Notes under the pieces: model-generated
Databases searched by the model: none
What the model was told of the DNA's origin: nothing
What the model saw: the letters and a program-made list of their open reading frames with translations, nothing else
Translations under genes and position numbers: made by a program
In this document: in pieces, positions 33,836 through 46,800 of the stretch
Position numbering within the stretch: the first letter of the stretch is position 1
Layout: each line of letters opens with the position of its first letter
Assembly (NCBI GenBank): GCA_017590115.1
Contig: JAGGNK010008559.1
Location: 7,309,888 to 7,373,887 of the forward strand
Length of the DNA stretch: 64,000 nucleotides
Reading direction: 5' to 3'
Origin: Montifringilla adamsi
Lineage: Eukaryota > Chordata > Aves > Passeriformes > Passeridae

Positions 33836-35148
33836 TCTGGTAAACAGCACCACACTATTCCTGCTCCCTCTGCTGGGGTTTTTCTGGATCTCCCAGACAC
33901 TAGCTATACACACAAAGCCACATTTCCACTGGTGTGGGTTTTTCTAAAGTAGCTCTGGTGGAGAAGAAATAATTTCTGCCTGTTGCATCCACAACAGTGT
34001 GGGAGAAGAGCACAGCAGCGTAACTGAGAGTCTCCTCATTACCCTGCTGTAACTGTATCTCAGAGGTAGACAATAGCCCTAGGCTTAGATTTTCTAAAAA
34101 TTTATCTGTATCAAAAGGGATCTTGTAGAGGCAGAAAGCAGCAAGTTGATTTTTTCCAAGAGCAGCTTTGCCATTTTAAGCACTTGTTGGCTTAATAAGT
34201 GAAATAGCTCAGGGCTGTGTGCATGCCACAATGATTGCATTCTGTAAGAAAAGACTGTGCCTGTGAGTCTCCAAGGTTCAGAGCCAAGACTAGTCATACT
34301 TGTGGTCTTTAAGTCACAACCCCAAGCTATTCTCACCACCGTAGATAAGGGATAGCTGATCATAAGAATAACACCGATTCCAAAATAACTAACCACAGCA
34401 AAATGAAAATGACCTAGTACAGCAATACAAAGGGTGTGTGATTGACAAGATAGCTGTTCTTTGAAATGTACTGCAGGCAGTAAATAGCATCTTATGCCCA
34501 TAAGGTATTTTCTATCTTAAAGCCAAGAATAATGATCTGGCATCTGTCCTTCCTGAGTGAGGATTCAGTTCTCAAGGCTGTGGCAGCTCCCTCCCAAAAG
34601 CCTCTGGAAATGATAGCAGGGGTGTGCCCATGGCTTGTAATTATACCATGGGGGGCTTCTCCTCTTTCTTTCCAAAAGGGCTTCTCTCTAATATAAGCAG
34701 CTGTGCAGGGTGGAGGGGAGTTTTGCCTCTTACACTTATGCTTAGATGGATTTAACTCACATTTGCATATCCTTGGAGTGCGCAGCCAGGCAAGGAAATG
34801 CAATGGCTGATTCCTAGTTTATCTTTGCCTCATCAAAATCCAAGTGGCATTTCTGCTCATTTCTACCAAAGCAGCTGCAGGGCTCTGCTATTACTGCCTT
34901 GTAATCACTGTAATATTTCCATTTCCCCTGTTTGTGGCATGTTGCAAATATAACCACGCAGGGCTGTGAACTCCGACATTCCATGGACCCAGTGCCAGCA
35001 GGGAAGAGTCGAGTTCCCAAGGTCTGCAGCAGCAAGAGTTGCCTATAGCACTTTGGCAGCCCATCCCAGCACCTGAGCTGCACGACCATTCTCACTTCAC
35101 AGGAGCAACAGGAATCAAAAAATGTGAATAAGCCAACAGATATTTGCC
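33836..35148. other. non-genic sequence, nothing recognised
   Basis: Just beyond the CR1 the similarity fades (about 33836-33935). The rest is unique sequence with incidental frames up to 135 codons. No gene recognised. Confidence 0.5.
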
Positions 35149-35186
35149 TCTTTTCTTTCTTTCTTTTTTTTTTTTTTTTTTTTTTT
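35149..35186. repeat. T-rich run, (CTTT)n then poly(T)
   Basis: Three CTTT-like units are followed by about 23 T and CCCTCCTAG. It resembles a strong splice acceptor or the reversed A-tail of a retroposon. No retroposon body is recognisable on the expected side, and the downstream frames close quickly, so only the simple repeat is called. Confidence 0.9.
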
Positions 35187-37875
35187 CCCTCCTAGTATAG
35201 ACTGGAATGCAATCTGGTGAACAGAAAGCTCTTGGAACATGTCAGATGGCTTTGAGGGGAGCAAAATGCTCCTTCTTTCAAGAATGGTATATTTTCTGAT
35301 GTTGTCATGGAGCTTTTTGTTGGTTTGTTTTGTTTTGTTTTTTAAGTGAAAGGGAGAATTGTAACTTCCTTTACACCAGTGCATTAGCATAATACGTTCC
35401 TGCCTTCAGGTACTGTATGTCATTGTTGTGAGTACATTTTGACATCTCTCACACTTCCAGTACTCCAAAGATCCATGACAGAGCTGAATGAAAACTTTTT
35501 TTTTTTTTTGGACTTGGCAGGAGCAGTAAGAACACATAAAACCTGCCAGCTGTCAAGGATGTAAATGGTGATTTTGTTTCACTTTTTTAATGAATTAAAG
35601 CAGGATTGAAATCTGTCCAAAGACAGCATGTTGGGCCTTGCAAGGAAAGAAAAAAATGAAAGGGAGGGATTTTTTTTTCCCTCTCTTTTGGCAGTTATGC
35701 TCATGGAGTGTTTATTCTTGGTAGCACAGTATAGGACAGAGCTACTCTCCTGGAAGAGCTTTGTCTGTGGCAGGAACTGGTTTCAAGAGAAAAAGCATTT
35801 AAGTGATTGAAAAAAAAAATCTTAGTTCTGTCTTATTTCAATACAGGCACCTAAAAACTACTGCACTCATCACTGCTTTGGAGAAGAGTGGCAGCAAATC
35901 AGTGGCAGAAGTCATTTTGTGGGCCATTTACCAGATGAAGGCAAACTAAGATCTGATGGATTTTTCTTATAAATCATGTTTTTTATGCCATTTTTTGGGG
36001 CGGGGACAGGCGTGTCTTTCATCTGTCAGGCTGGCATCATGTACTTCTGGGGAGACTGTGATTAGACCCTCTGGTCCCTCCTTTTTCTTCTTTAGGGGTG
36101 AAAATATGATAAAGAATTTGCTAGGTGTTTTGCTTTTTATGCCCTAATTTCTGCTTCTCAGGTGATCTCCCATTCCAGAACCAGCCAATTTCAGGTCATG
36201 TTTTCAAGCTGTGAAGGGGTTATCAGTTATGAAGGCCATCTCAGCACCTTGAAAATTGAATTGCAGATGTCTTAAACATCTGGCAATTTCCCTCAGCACT
36301 GGCAGAGGGAAATGAAGCCTGTTCTTTAGGAAAATGGAGTGCCTCACATCAGAACAAGTTCATATTGACTGATGTTCCTGGACCAAAGATAATCCTGGAA
36401 GCACAGCCTGGCTCTGGATTTGGGTCAAGCCAGGCACAAGGTCTCCAGTAGTGTGGGCTGAGCTGGTGCTGTGTACAGCATGGAAGAGGTTCCATGTGCG
36501 TGGAGCACATTAGGTCTTGCAGGGATTTACAAACAGAATTCGACTTGGCCTTTGTGAACAGACCTATTAATCCAATGAGGCTTCTCAGGCAAGCCAGGCT
36601 CGGGCTGTACTTCAGATTTAGACAAAATAGAAGGGAAGAAATTTGTTCAGACAAAACAAAAGTGAGTACTAGCTTCTTCCAAAAAAGCTCAAGGTGGACC
36701 CAAATTTCTGAAGAAAATGTAGAACTCTCTTTTCCTCCCCTTGCCTCTCCCTCAGCCTCCTAAACCTCTGGCACCTACCCACTTCAGCTGGAACAGAATG
36801 ACTCTTCTCCAGTTTCCAGCCTCTCCTCAAGTAGGAAGTATAGAAAATCTCACAGGAAAGCCTTTTCTTATGAGCTTTCCAGGCAGATTTTTCTGAATAA
36901 AGAGAGTCTTACACATTTCAGCTATTTATTAAGTCTTCTGTTCCCAGCTTGAATATAAGTCTTGAAACACAACATGCAATTAAAGAATGACAATCTGCTA
37001 AACCCTACAACCTCTTCAGTAAACTTTGTAGGACTGTAGGAAATACAGTGACAGTTTGAACTCTTCAGTTCTCTTTTTTCAAGAGAAATCTTCATTTACA
37101 GCAGCATGCCACGTAATTCCAGCACTTACATATCAGAGTGGAAAAGGGTGATCTGATGAAATGGGGCAGTTCGGCAATAAACAATTAACTGCAATATTTT
37201 CCTCACATTGGGGCAGTTGTGCATGCTCTGCAAAGACACAGAGCAGGCTCCCCCACCTCAGGATCCTGCTGTTACTCAGCATCTTCTTCCAAAGCCTGCT
37301 CAAAGAAATTTCCAACTTGCTCCTCTGCTGGAAATGAAAGCACAGGAGATGAAAGGGAAGGAATCCCTGCTGCCTTTCCAGGTCACACTTTTCTCCTCCT
37401 CATTAGGGTCTGGGCTACCTTGCCCACACTATGAGACCTCCCCTAGCAGGGGTGAGATTCATCCTCCTCCACCAGTTGGGTCCACAGCATGTACAGCCAT
37501 TGACAAAGGGATGAACCAAGCAATTTAACCACTTAAATCTTGCTCTGGGTGGACACAGGGGCAAAGACAGGAATGGCTATGGGGGGCAAGAGCCCCCCAA
37601 GTCACAGCACATTTCATGCCACCAACACACAACTCTGAGGTAAATCTTGTGCAGGAGAGAAGTCAACAGTGATTATTTACTCACTTGCTGAAGTGGTAAT
37701 TTGTGCTGTATTATGAAAAGTTTTAGGTTTCCTGATGTATGGAAGGCAAAAAGCCCCTAAATTAGGATGCTTGGGTTGGCACCTTCAATGGAGGGAAGGT
37801 GCCTGGTGTTTAGCCTCACTTTCTTTGATGGGGCCGCAGCGCTTAACCATGCTTAATCCTTTTTAATGAACACTT
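35187..37875. other. non-genic sequence with a poly(T) run
   Basis: A T run lies at 35496-35509 and a TTTTG repeat near 35323-35342. Open frames up to about 106 codons without domains. No gene recognised. Confidence 0.5.
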
Positions 37876-37893
37876 TGCTGATGCAAATCAGCC
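37876..37893. promoter_or_regulatory. octamer site inside a small palindrome
   Basis: ATGCAAAT (37881-37888), the perfect POU/octamer motif, sits within GCTGATGCAAATCAGC, a perfect 6-bp inverted repeat with 4-base centre. The outer arms TGCTGA and TCAGC match MAF half-sites, though with wider spacing than a classical MARE. Nearby there is CTTAATCC, a bicoid-type core (about 37852). The coincidence suggests a transcription-factor binding element, but occupancy is inference. Confidence 0.3.
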
Positions 37894-40800
37894 CACAGAT
37901 GTCTATTTAAAAGAAAACAGTGAAAAATCTGTTGGGAGACTGTCTCTGTAAGATAGACTTGGCCAAACTAAAGAGTGCCACATAAAGGTGAGTGAAAAAT
38001 AACTGCAAGTTAAAAATGCACTTCAGGGAAGACGGTTCAGAGGAGAGCGTTTTCCAAAGTGGTGAATTTTTCATTTCATAGTTGTGAAAAGAAAAATAAT
38101 CCAATTCTACTCTTGTCTCCAGAAATAGTTCAGAACAGAGAAATAGAAGCACTGTTTTCAAGCAAGACTTTCCTGTCCTTTAAAACTACTTTCTTTCAAA
38201 AGGCAGGAAAGAGCACAAAGTAACAGTGGCTGTTTTGCCAGTTGGAAAACATTTAGAAAGTGTGAGAATGTGAAGGGGGGAGAAAAATCACATCCTTAAG
38301 CTTTGTCACTGTTCTTCAGCTGGAAAAATATTGGAAAACAGAAAAATGTTTCTTTTTTCATACATCCTTAATTTGGGGAATGGTTCCATAGGAAAGCCAT
38401 TGTCTCCCAGGAAAGATATTCCACTGAGAAAAATCAAGAATTTTCCAGCACTCTCTAACCACATGCCTTGTTTTCATTTCTACCCACTGACTGATAAACA
38501 GGGCATTTTTCAGGCTGGATATTCTACTCCTCCAACATGTTATTACAAAGCATGTGGCCAGGTAGATCCTTCTGAGCATTATAATTTTCTATTTTTTTTC
38601 TCTAAGTGGATTTTTAAAAACAGCTCTAAATATCCACTCACATACAAACAGGAGGTGAACAATGCTTTCTCAGGACCCTTCTCATTTAGGAAACATTTCA
38701 AACATTTTCAAGAGCAGGGTAATGAGGAGCACATATGAATTTACAGCTTGAGTCATTTACTCAGTGACTTTTCAAGTTCAATTTGCCATCTCTAATTATT
38801 CTTATTTTACTGTTTTTAATACTTTGAACAGTTTTTGGAGGGCTTAATCAATCAAAAGTGTCACATTGCATAAAAACTTGACTTCCTTGAACTGGTGACC
38901 TTCCCCCCCACATCATCCAGCTTTGTTTGATCACCCTTCCCACCCTCACTGGTAATTATTTTAATCACACAGCATTTGGGGTAGTCAGGACAGTCGAGTG
39001 ATCCAAATACACCCTTTTGCCCAAGCCATCATTTGCAAATCGTTGCACAAGGTGCATGCTTTCCCCCTTACTCTACCAGAGGCCATTGCCTAAAAGATCC
39101 AGTTCCTGTAAAAACAATCACAGGTCAGCACTGAGAGAGTGATGGAAAGGCCCATTTCACTAGTGTGGTTTTTGGCACGGAACCACGGCGAGTGCATAAT
39201 CTGTATAAATGTTAGCTTTCTAAACAAACAGAACCTCTGGTTGCACAAAGGCACACAATAAGGTTGAAACTTGTTTCTTTCATTAAGCAACCTTTCAAAA
39301 CTGAGGCTTGTTTTGTTCTAGATACCCGTCAACCCTGACAGATCCCAATAAACAAACAGCAGCAATGGCAAGGGGGCCAACTGAGCTGCCCTTGCACACT
39401 TTGCTTTGTTTCCTTTCCTCAAGTATGGAAGTATTTTGTCCACTATCCAAACATAGAGATGTTGGAGTGGGAATGGGAAAGTTTCTGGGACTTGTACCAT
39501 TCAGTGGTGGGTGTCAGTGGAGCAGTGCCACCAAGCAATCCCATGGGCAAGGCTTGAATTCCATCCACGACCCTTGGGGATGTTGGTGATGTGAACTTCT
39601 CACTCTGGATCTGTGAGGGTTATATGGAAAAATCAGCTGCTGGCAGTAGCCATCCCTCAATACCCTGTCCAGACCTGACCCATTTCCAAGCTGCAATACT
39701 CTAAGCAGGAATTCTTTTGCTTGGTGCTGCTATTGCAATTTCATCATGGTGTTGCTGATATATACAAGAATTTGGGGGGTTTTCAGTCTAAAAAGAACAA
39801 CAGGAGTGATCTGTTTGTGTGCTTGAAATAGCCTGGAAAGTAAAGAGGAAAAAAATAATCCATCCAAAATGATCCATCTCAAGCTATTATATATTTTTTA
39901 AAAAGTTCTCAAAATATTTTAGTGCACTGAAGTATTTTTGAAAGGGATGGAAAAGTAGTGTTTTGTGTATACTGTGCTAAAAATGCCTTAAAAATCCATC
40001 ATTCCCCAGCCATCTGTTTAGGAAGGCAAAGCTCTGCAGATGAAATGACACAGAGGTGGACATCAGTTGTCCATGTTAAAATGCTGTTTGTGGGCTCTGT
40101 TCCACCTCCTCCCGTTGTCTTCTGGATGCTCATAGGTGCCCTTGCACCAGGCAGCCCAATATTTATTTATTATTATTTATTTAAAGTTTTGCATTTTGCT
40201 TTCTAAAATCTAAATCAGCATTAATTATATCCTTTCACTGGACAATATGTAACATGCTACCTCTCTGGGAAAACCAGAATGTGGAAAATGAGCACGTTTT
40301 ATCTGAGAATGCACAGCTCACATCACAGATAATGCAGGGATTACAGAAGATGTGATTTCTGTGCACTGACAATACAGACGTGCTGTTTCTGGAGGAGGAG
40401 GAATTTTGGGTTTAATGTAGGTGGGGTTTAAGTCACTCAGCAGTTTGTCTGAGGCAAAAGTACAATACATGGCTTTTACTTAAAGTAAGAAGGCACTAGG
40501 ATGATTTACTGCTTGTCACATAACACTAAAACAACACATGGTTACACAGGTAATTTTAAAATTAGTTTTTTCTTTGACTGCTCTGCACAGTGGTGGAGTG
40601 CAATGTATATTCAAGAGTGTATATTAATTTTCTTCTCAGTGAGTAAAGGCATCAGATAAAAAAAAAAATTTAAAATGTTTTAAAAACTCCCAAAAACCCA
40701 AACACAAACCAAACCAAAATTAACCCACCTAGCTCACTCAAAAACCCTTGCAAATGGCTACAGTAAATTTCCCAGCATTTCAGCATGATTGACATGTGGG

Positions 40801-41510
40801 AGTCATGTTCTGGCACAAATATATCCTGATGAAGTTATCCCTTCAGTGGTCACAGAAGGTCACCCTTTATGTCTTTGCTCCTTTGTAAATAAGGTCTTAG
40901 GTAGTTCCCCTCCCACTTTCATGTCTACACATGATTTCCTAGTTTATTAACAATTTAGTGGCTTCTATTGTGTGGTGGCTCTTTTTTGTTGTTGACTGCC
41001 ACCTCAGCTTTGCCGAAGAGTCTCTGGATTTGCAACTGTGAAAGGAGCTCTGGGGCTGGGGCAGCGTGACCCATCACCTCTCCTTGTCACTCCCAAGATG
41101 TGCAGAAAGGAAGGGATCAGGATTAGCAGATCCAGCCTGGTGCTCTGCTCCCATTCAGAGCTCAGAGACAGCAAATCTGTGGCCTGCACTGATCACTGAT
41201 TTTAGCACCACCAAGCCCAAAAGCCCCTCTCAGTGCTCCCTGGCAGAAGCAGCACTCAAAGAGCTCATCTGTCTCACCCAAAAAAGAGGACAGAAGAGCT
41301 GCGCAGTCCTCCCTTTCCTATGAAACAGTTTTTACCTGCTTCCAGAGGTAGAAAAATGCAACACAGTGTTCCCACAAAGTGCCTTAAGCCCTGTTAAGAA
41401 AAGTAAAATAAATCACAGTGAACTACACCTTTGCTGAGCAGCTAAGACAGCGGATTTGAGCATTTTATAGCTCAAGTCTGTGTCACTCACTTGGCAAACA
41501 AGTGAATTTT
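37894..41510. other. non-genic AT-rich sequence, nothing recognised
   Basis: Short low-complexity patches are present (TTATTTATT near 40160-40185; an A/C-rich stretch at 40665-40730). Frames up to 135 codons (38331-38738) have no domain. No gene or interspersed repeat recognised. Confidence 0.55.
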
Positions 41511-41601
41511 ATATTAATTAAAGTGATATATTAGTTAAATATTAAATTAAAATATGTTAATTAAAGTATATTAATTAAAGTGAATCATATATTAATTAAA
41601 A
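41511..41601. repeat. degenerate TTAATTAAAG-type tandem repeat
   Basis: Variants of ATTAATTAAAG recur about four times among ATATTA/TTAAAT fillers. It is an AT-only minisatellite-like tract, likely grown by local duplication. Confidence 0.7.
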
Positions 41602-42769
41602 TCCCTCAAAACTGCATTGTGTCTTTTTAATGGCCACATACCCTACTGTCCTGATAGTGTGTCTTGATTCTTCCTCATTTTTAAAAAGAAATCTTCTGAA
41701 ATGCCAAAAATCTCTAAAGGCATTTCTAACATTTCAGAAAATATGCTGAGGCTCCTGTCAGCATGGAAAACAGCCTGAATATCATCAATAAAACACGATG
41801 AAACATAATTTTCTCTGAATTATGTAATATTTTCCATTTTTTGAAGTACGAAAGATATGTAGATGAAAACACTCGATTCTATAGATGACTTGAAAGTTCA
41901 GAATTGCCCTGGAGACCTTTGTGTCAGCCAAAGCAGATGATGCAATAAAATTACACATACAAATACTTTAACAGGTTGTTCCTAAAACTAGAATCCTGTT
42001 TATTGGAAACTCCCTACCTTTGGCAATTCTCATCAGTTGCTATAATAAATACTCTGTTTTCTGCAGAGCATAAGAGAAGCTCTGAAAGTGTTTGTGAGCT
42101 TTTTGCATTGTCTTCCAACAACGCCCAAACCAAACAGTGCTCATAAATCCGTCCTTTATCTTTGTTTAGTTATTAAATGTTTCTGTTGGATCTGCTTCCG
42201 AGACGTTTGAACTTTTCAGCTGGTGCTTCAGTAATTTGTGACAAGTCATAAGTGATCTTTATCCACTTTGCTAAGGGGTTTCTACAACCTCTAAACTCTC
42301 ATGATCTGTAGGCATTGCAACTCTCTGAAAACCCCCAAAATCTACTTAAAACAGCTGAACTTTCCTTATGGAACACATTAGCACTTTCTGACCTTTTGGA
42401 GGCCTTGACTCTGCCTTGATCTTGTTTAGAAACTGAATTCTATATAAAGAATATGTTTTATGCTTTTGATCTATGGACCTTCCAGACAAACATGTAGGAC
42501 ATACAGAACTATTGCTTACAATATGAAATATATAAGCAAAATATATGCACATACACTAGAAGGGGGGCAATTGTGGAATAAAAATGGCAAGACAAGTGGC
42601 CAAGCACACTTGTGAAACTAAAATTTAAAATTTATTTGAAATATATTCTTTCAGTTTTCTGGGCTTTTGCAGGTCACTTAGATATTTACACCAATTTGAA
42701 AGAGGAGCTGTGTGGTATTTTCAGCTTAAAAATCTCCATTTGTCTATAATGTTTTCCTTGGTGCCATTA
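41602..42769. other. non-genic AT-rich sequence, nothing recognised
   Basis: Unique AT-rich DNA. No gene, repeat or clear motif cluster recognised. Confidence 0.55.
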
Positions 42770-43100
42770 CTCCTCCCTGACAGGTGAGGGGAGGTTTTGA
42801 CACTGTTAATATAACACAGGGTGTTAATCTTATAATCGCCCTGTCAGCACTTCGTGTCAGGGTGTTAATGGCCACCTTTCAGCCACTCAGGCTCGCCTGC
42901 CAATAAAAACACTGCCGGCTCCCATCCAACCAGCAGCTACTCTGCCCTTTCCCCAAAGCATAAATACAAAATTTCACTAGCCATGTGGCTCTAAAAGATG
43001 CTCCTCTCTGTTTCCTCTTCCTTCTCTGCACCCGTTGGCGCACAAAGCAACTCTGACACTGAGGCCTTTTAATGCACTTTGCAGGCTTCATGTTATTTTA
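42770..43100. promoter_or_regulatory. candidate regulatory element
   Basis: This stretch is more complex and GC-richer than the AT-rich DNA on both sides. It holds a repeated AGGGTGTTAAT (about 42818 and 42860), a CCAATAAAA (HOX/CDX-like) near 42899, and several CpGs (TAATCGCCC, CACTTCGTG, CTGCCGGC, GTTGGCGCAC). Islands like this in AT-rich deserts are often conserved noncoding elements. I cannot test conservation. Confidence 0.22.
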
Positions 43101-43862
43101 AAATATGCCAATTATTTTTTTTAAGTTTTAAATAAACATAACACATTGGACAGGATGAAACAAGATTTTTTTTTTTTAAGTGAGAAGCATAATGCTTTGC
43201 CAAAGCACTTTGCTATGTAAATGTAATCCAAAGACAAAAGCTGTATTTCTGTAATTTCTCAGTGGTTGCAATGAGTCCATATTTTTCTCTCTGCACAGGA
43301 GAACAGGAGAGGGGCTTTTCCAGCTTCCTGGCAGAAGGAGTTGCACAATTCCAGATGACTTACTTTATATGCCTAGAGGAGCGTTATTACACAGAGGGAG
43401 ACAAAGAGAGGAAGAGGGAGAGAGCACACACTCAGAATAATAAACAAAGAAAAATAAACATTCCTGCAGTTATCCGTAGGGATTTCAGATGCTGCTCCAT
43501 CCCTCTGCAAGGCCTGCCTGCCTCCCCACACCTTAATGAATATTAAATACATGTCAATATTCAGCTAGGTGTGGGGAGGCCAGAGATGTGATGAAATCCC
43601 ACAGTGTAGCCAGTTTGCTGCTCTCACTATCTGGTGTTTGGATTTTTACTTAATTTCCTATAGGTTTCCTTTAATCAACGTGACGTGGCTGCTTCCAGCA
43701 TCATGTGCTGTCCATCTGGATTTTATACTCCTTGCTTTTTCCTGGCTGAAAAGAAACAGACTTACCCCCCAACTCATTAGAACCCAGTCCCCAAAAAACT
43801 AATAGTTTGTTTCTAGATAAATAAATTGTTTCTCATGCCAGACTGGGATTTTAATGCAGATC
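43101..43862. other. non-genic sequence, nothing recognised
   Basis: AT-rich at first with a T run near 43167-43177, then a purine-rich stretch (43392-43425). No gene recognised. Confidence 0.5.
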
Positions 43863-43891
43863 AAAAAAAAACAAAAAAAAAAAAAAAAAAA
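43863..43891. repeat. poly(A) run
   Basis: Two A runs separated by a single C, about 29 bases. No retroposon body is recognisable upstream on +. Confidence 0.9.
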
Positions 43892-46800
43892 GGAGTAAAG
43901 CATAAACAATCACCAGTTTTCATGTCATACCCAGCCCAAAGATGCAGTCAAAATTATTTCTGTATTAAAAAAATCAGGATTTACTTTGTTTTTGCTTGCT
44001 GTATGTTGTAGTAAGCACAAATGCTGGAATTCCTATTATCTTGGATGCACAAAGGTGTTCATTATATCACTACAGAAAAAATTGTGGGTTTTCCAGTCTT
44101 TCCATAGCAGTTCATGTGCTTTGCAACAGCAAAATGAATGTGAAAGGTCAGACACTCAGAACAGAAGAACATACCCATCATCTTGTTGTGACCAGGCATT
44201 AATACAGAAAATACATATGTTTTTTGCAAAGAAGATGATATTGAATTGGATGATTGGATGATTTAGAATTGGATTCTAAACATAAGGGTGTGTAAGAGGA
44301 TCTATCATTGACTCCAAGAAAAGCCCAATCAGACAAGCAGCCTCCACCTCATCCAAGCCACCACAGCCATTGCCAGTCCTTATAACAACTTATTTAACAT
44401 TTGATTATTAATGCAGCATATCCTGTCTTGGTTCTGCAAAGTTACTCATTGCTGGCATTCTAAATATTTGTGGAATTGCAGCTAAATCAGAGGAAAGGTT
44501 TAAGTAGCACTTTGTTATGTATTATATACTTCAAAATACGTGCACTACCCGGGGGATATAGAAAGTATTTGAAAGAGTAGGTCTGTCTCTAATTAAACTG
44601 ACTGGCTGGTTTATGCCATACTGCTTCCCTTTTTATGTTACCTGTTACCAGGGGCTTAAAAATACCTATGCTTAGCAGGAGGGAGGAATGTCACCATCTG
44701 CAACAAGATCACTGGGTCAGCAGTTTAGGTGGTGGACAGAGGTTCAAACCTGCACATGGATGGAATGATGTGTGTGAGCAATGTGAGTGAGGGGAAAGAA
44801 AGGGAAAGAACAGCCCTTCCACCTGCAAATCCCAGAGCATCCTACACTGCTCACTGCCTGCCAGGCAATTTCACATCCCAGTCATTAGCTGTGCAGGAAT
44901 TTCAGAGTTTCATGTGTTGGTGAGGCTCAGTGGGTCACTGAAGTTCAAAATAAAGAGATCCAAGATTCCTGTCCAAACAGCTGTGCTTCATATTTGAATT
45001 TTAGCCTTGTACACTGAAAAACCTGAGTCCCAGAGCTCCCTGAGGAAGTCTTGCATAAGTTTTGTTCTCTCTTGGTGAAGCATAGAGAAAGTAAAAGGTC
45101 CAGACTTCAGCTGACCTTGGAATATTGAGAGTAGATGGTCAGGTCCCTGTTATACATCTGCATATATTTAACTCTTGTGAACAGTAATGGGACAAACATC
45201 TGCAGAGTGAGGAGCTGCTACAACCCTAAAGAAAGCAAATTAGGAGAAGCCAAGAGCAATCAAACTTGGTTAGATTTTAGAATTTTGCCAATGAAACAGC
45301 TGCTCCAGAATTGCTTTATAGGTTAAGCAAACCTCTCCATCTGCAGTGGGAATTCATCTTCCCAACAGAATGTAGCTATTTACCAACTTTTTGGTACTTT
45401 AGCTTCAATTAGCAAAGAGCTGCAAGAACTCTTACTCAAAAATGAAGCAGCTGCTTGCAGAAATGAGACGGGATGGTAAAGGAGGCCTCTTGGGAATGCC
45501 GTGACAGGAACAGTGCTTACAGACTGCCCAAATGTGAGAAGGAGGGAATGCTCTTCAGTTTTGTGATCACTGCTGCCTGGTGGGAAAGTGGTTTTGGAAG
45601 AGTGGGAAATTCATATGAACTTGGTTTGGTATTTCTGAGGACAGGAGGTCTTTATTGACAGCCTGGGTGGTGCTAACATCAATGTACCCCCTTGCATTTC
45701 ATTGCTGGTGTACAAAGAATACCTCTTGGGAAGAGACAAGTTCACTCTTCTTGTTTTTAAAACCTTGGCTGTTCCTAAACTTTTGACTAGGAGTTATTTT
45801 GGATTAATTTTTTTTTGAGGTACTAAGATTCAGTCAGTAAAATCTGGACTGCGACCACTGAAGAAATTTTCACAGACCACCACTGGATAGAGCAGTCACC
45901 TGGTATTACTTTTCAGCTGCCACCAGCCTGCCTTTGACCACATTGCTAAAATGGAGGGCTGAAGCCTTCAGCATCAGCTGAGATTCAGCCACAAGATGAT
46001 GAATAGAGAGTGCACAGTCAATTCCCTCATGACTCTACAAAAATTGTAGGCTGACCTTCAGCAGCCCATCAATAATATTTTGAGCTGTTCAGGCTCCTCA
46101 GATTCCCAAAAGAGACTGTCAGATCAGTGTGAGAAACACAGGGGTCAGAGTGGAATATGTGCACTTGACTGAGTTACTGCTGTGAGTCCTGTGAACTGCA
46201 GGAGTCTGTTCCATGCAAGACTTTCCAGGAAGGCAGGAGAAAGCTGTCTTCTGTTTCTCTGGCAGAAGGATGCTTGTAAAGAGGAAGATATCCAACCCAA
46301 TAAAGACCTACGGCAATAAAAAAATGAAGGGAATACTGGCTGGTCACATACTTCCAAAACTCAATGAAAGCTGTCCCATTTACATATGAGCTTAACACAG
46401 AAAAAGAGCCCACCATAAAAGAGGAAACAGAGCAACTGTGAGACCTCAATAAAGCCAGTCAAGTGCCTGCTTAATCTCCAGTGGTGTGGCAGAAGATATG
46501 AGCAGGTTTAATTGGTATGTATTGTCTCTCTGGGAAAATGGAGATCCTAACTACTGTTATATTTGGAAAAGACACTGCAGATGCTTCTTAGTCACATAAA
46601 TTTCCCCAATTTTATCGGGTTATCTTCTCTAGACCTTAAGTGGAAATGCTGGTCACAGGTAGTTCTATTTCTGTGTCTAGGTAGCCATAGGAAGCAAATC
46701 AAAGAGCAAGCACCAGAAGTGTGGCCTCTATTTTTCAGGCAGGTGCTGGCTGGCATTGCTTGTGACACAGCCTCCCTCTGGTAGAAAACATGTATAAAAG

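Noticed and set aside
33284..33952. Overlapping 108- and 134-codon frames
   Set aside because: They run over the CR1 fragment or its immediate flank and reflect its sequence, not a gene.
35149..35390. Strong acceptor-like T tract followed by TATAGACTGG
   Set aside because: Downstream frames close within 20 codons and no good donor follows; called only as a simple repeat.
44700..44760. tRNA B-box-like GGTTCAAACC
   Set aside because: No proper A box at the right distance and no cloverleaf can be drawn, so neither a tRNA nor a tRNA-derived SINE is supported.
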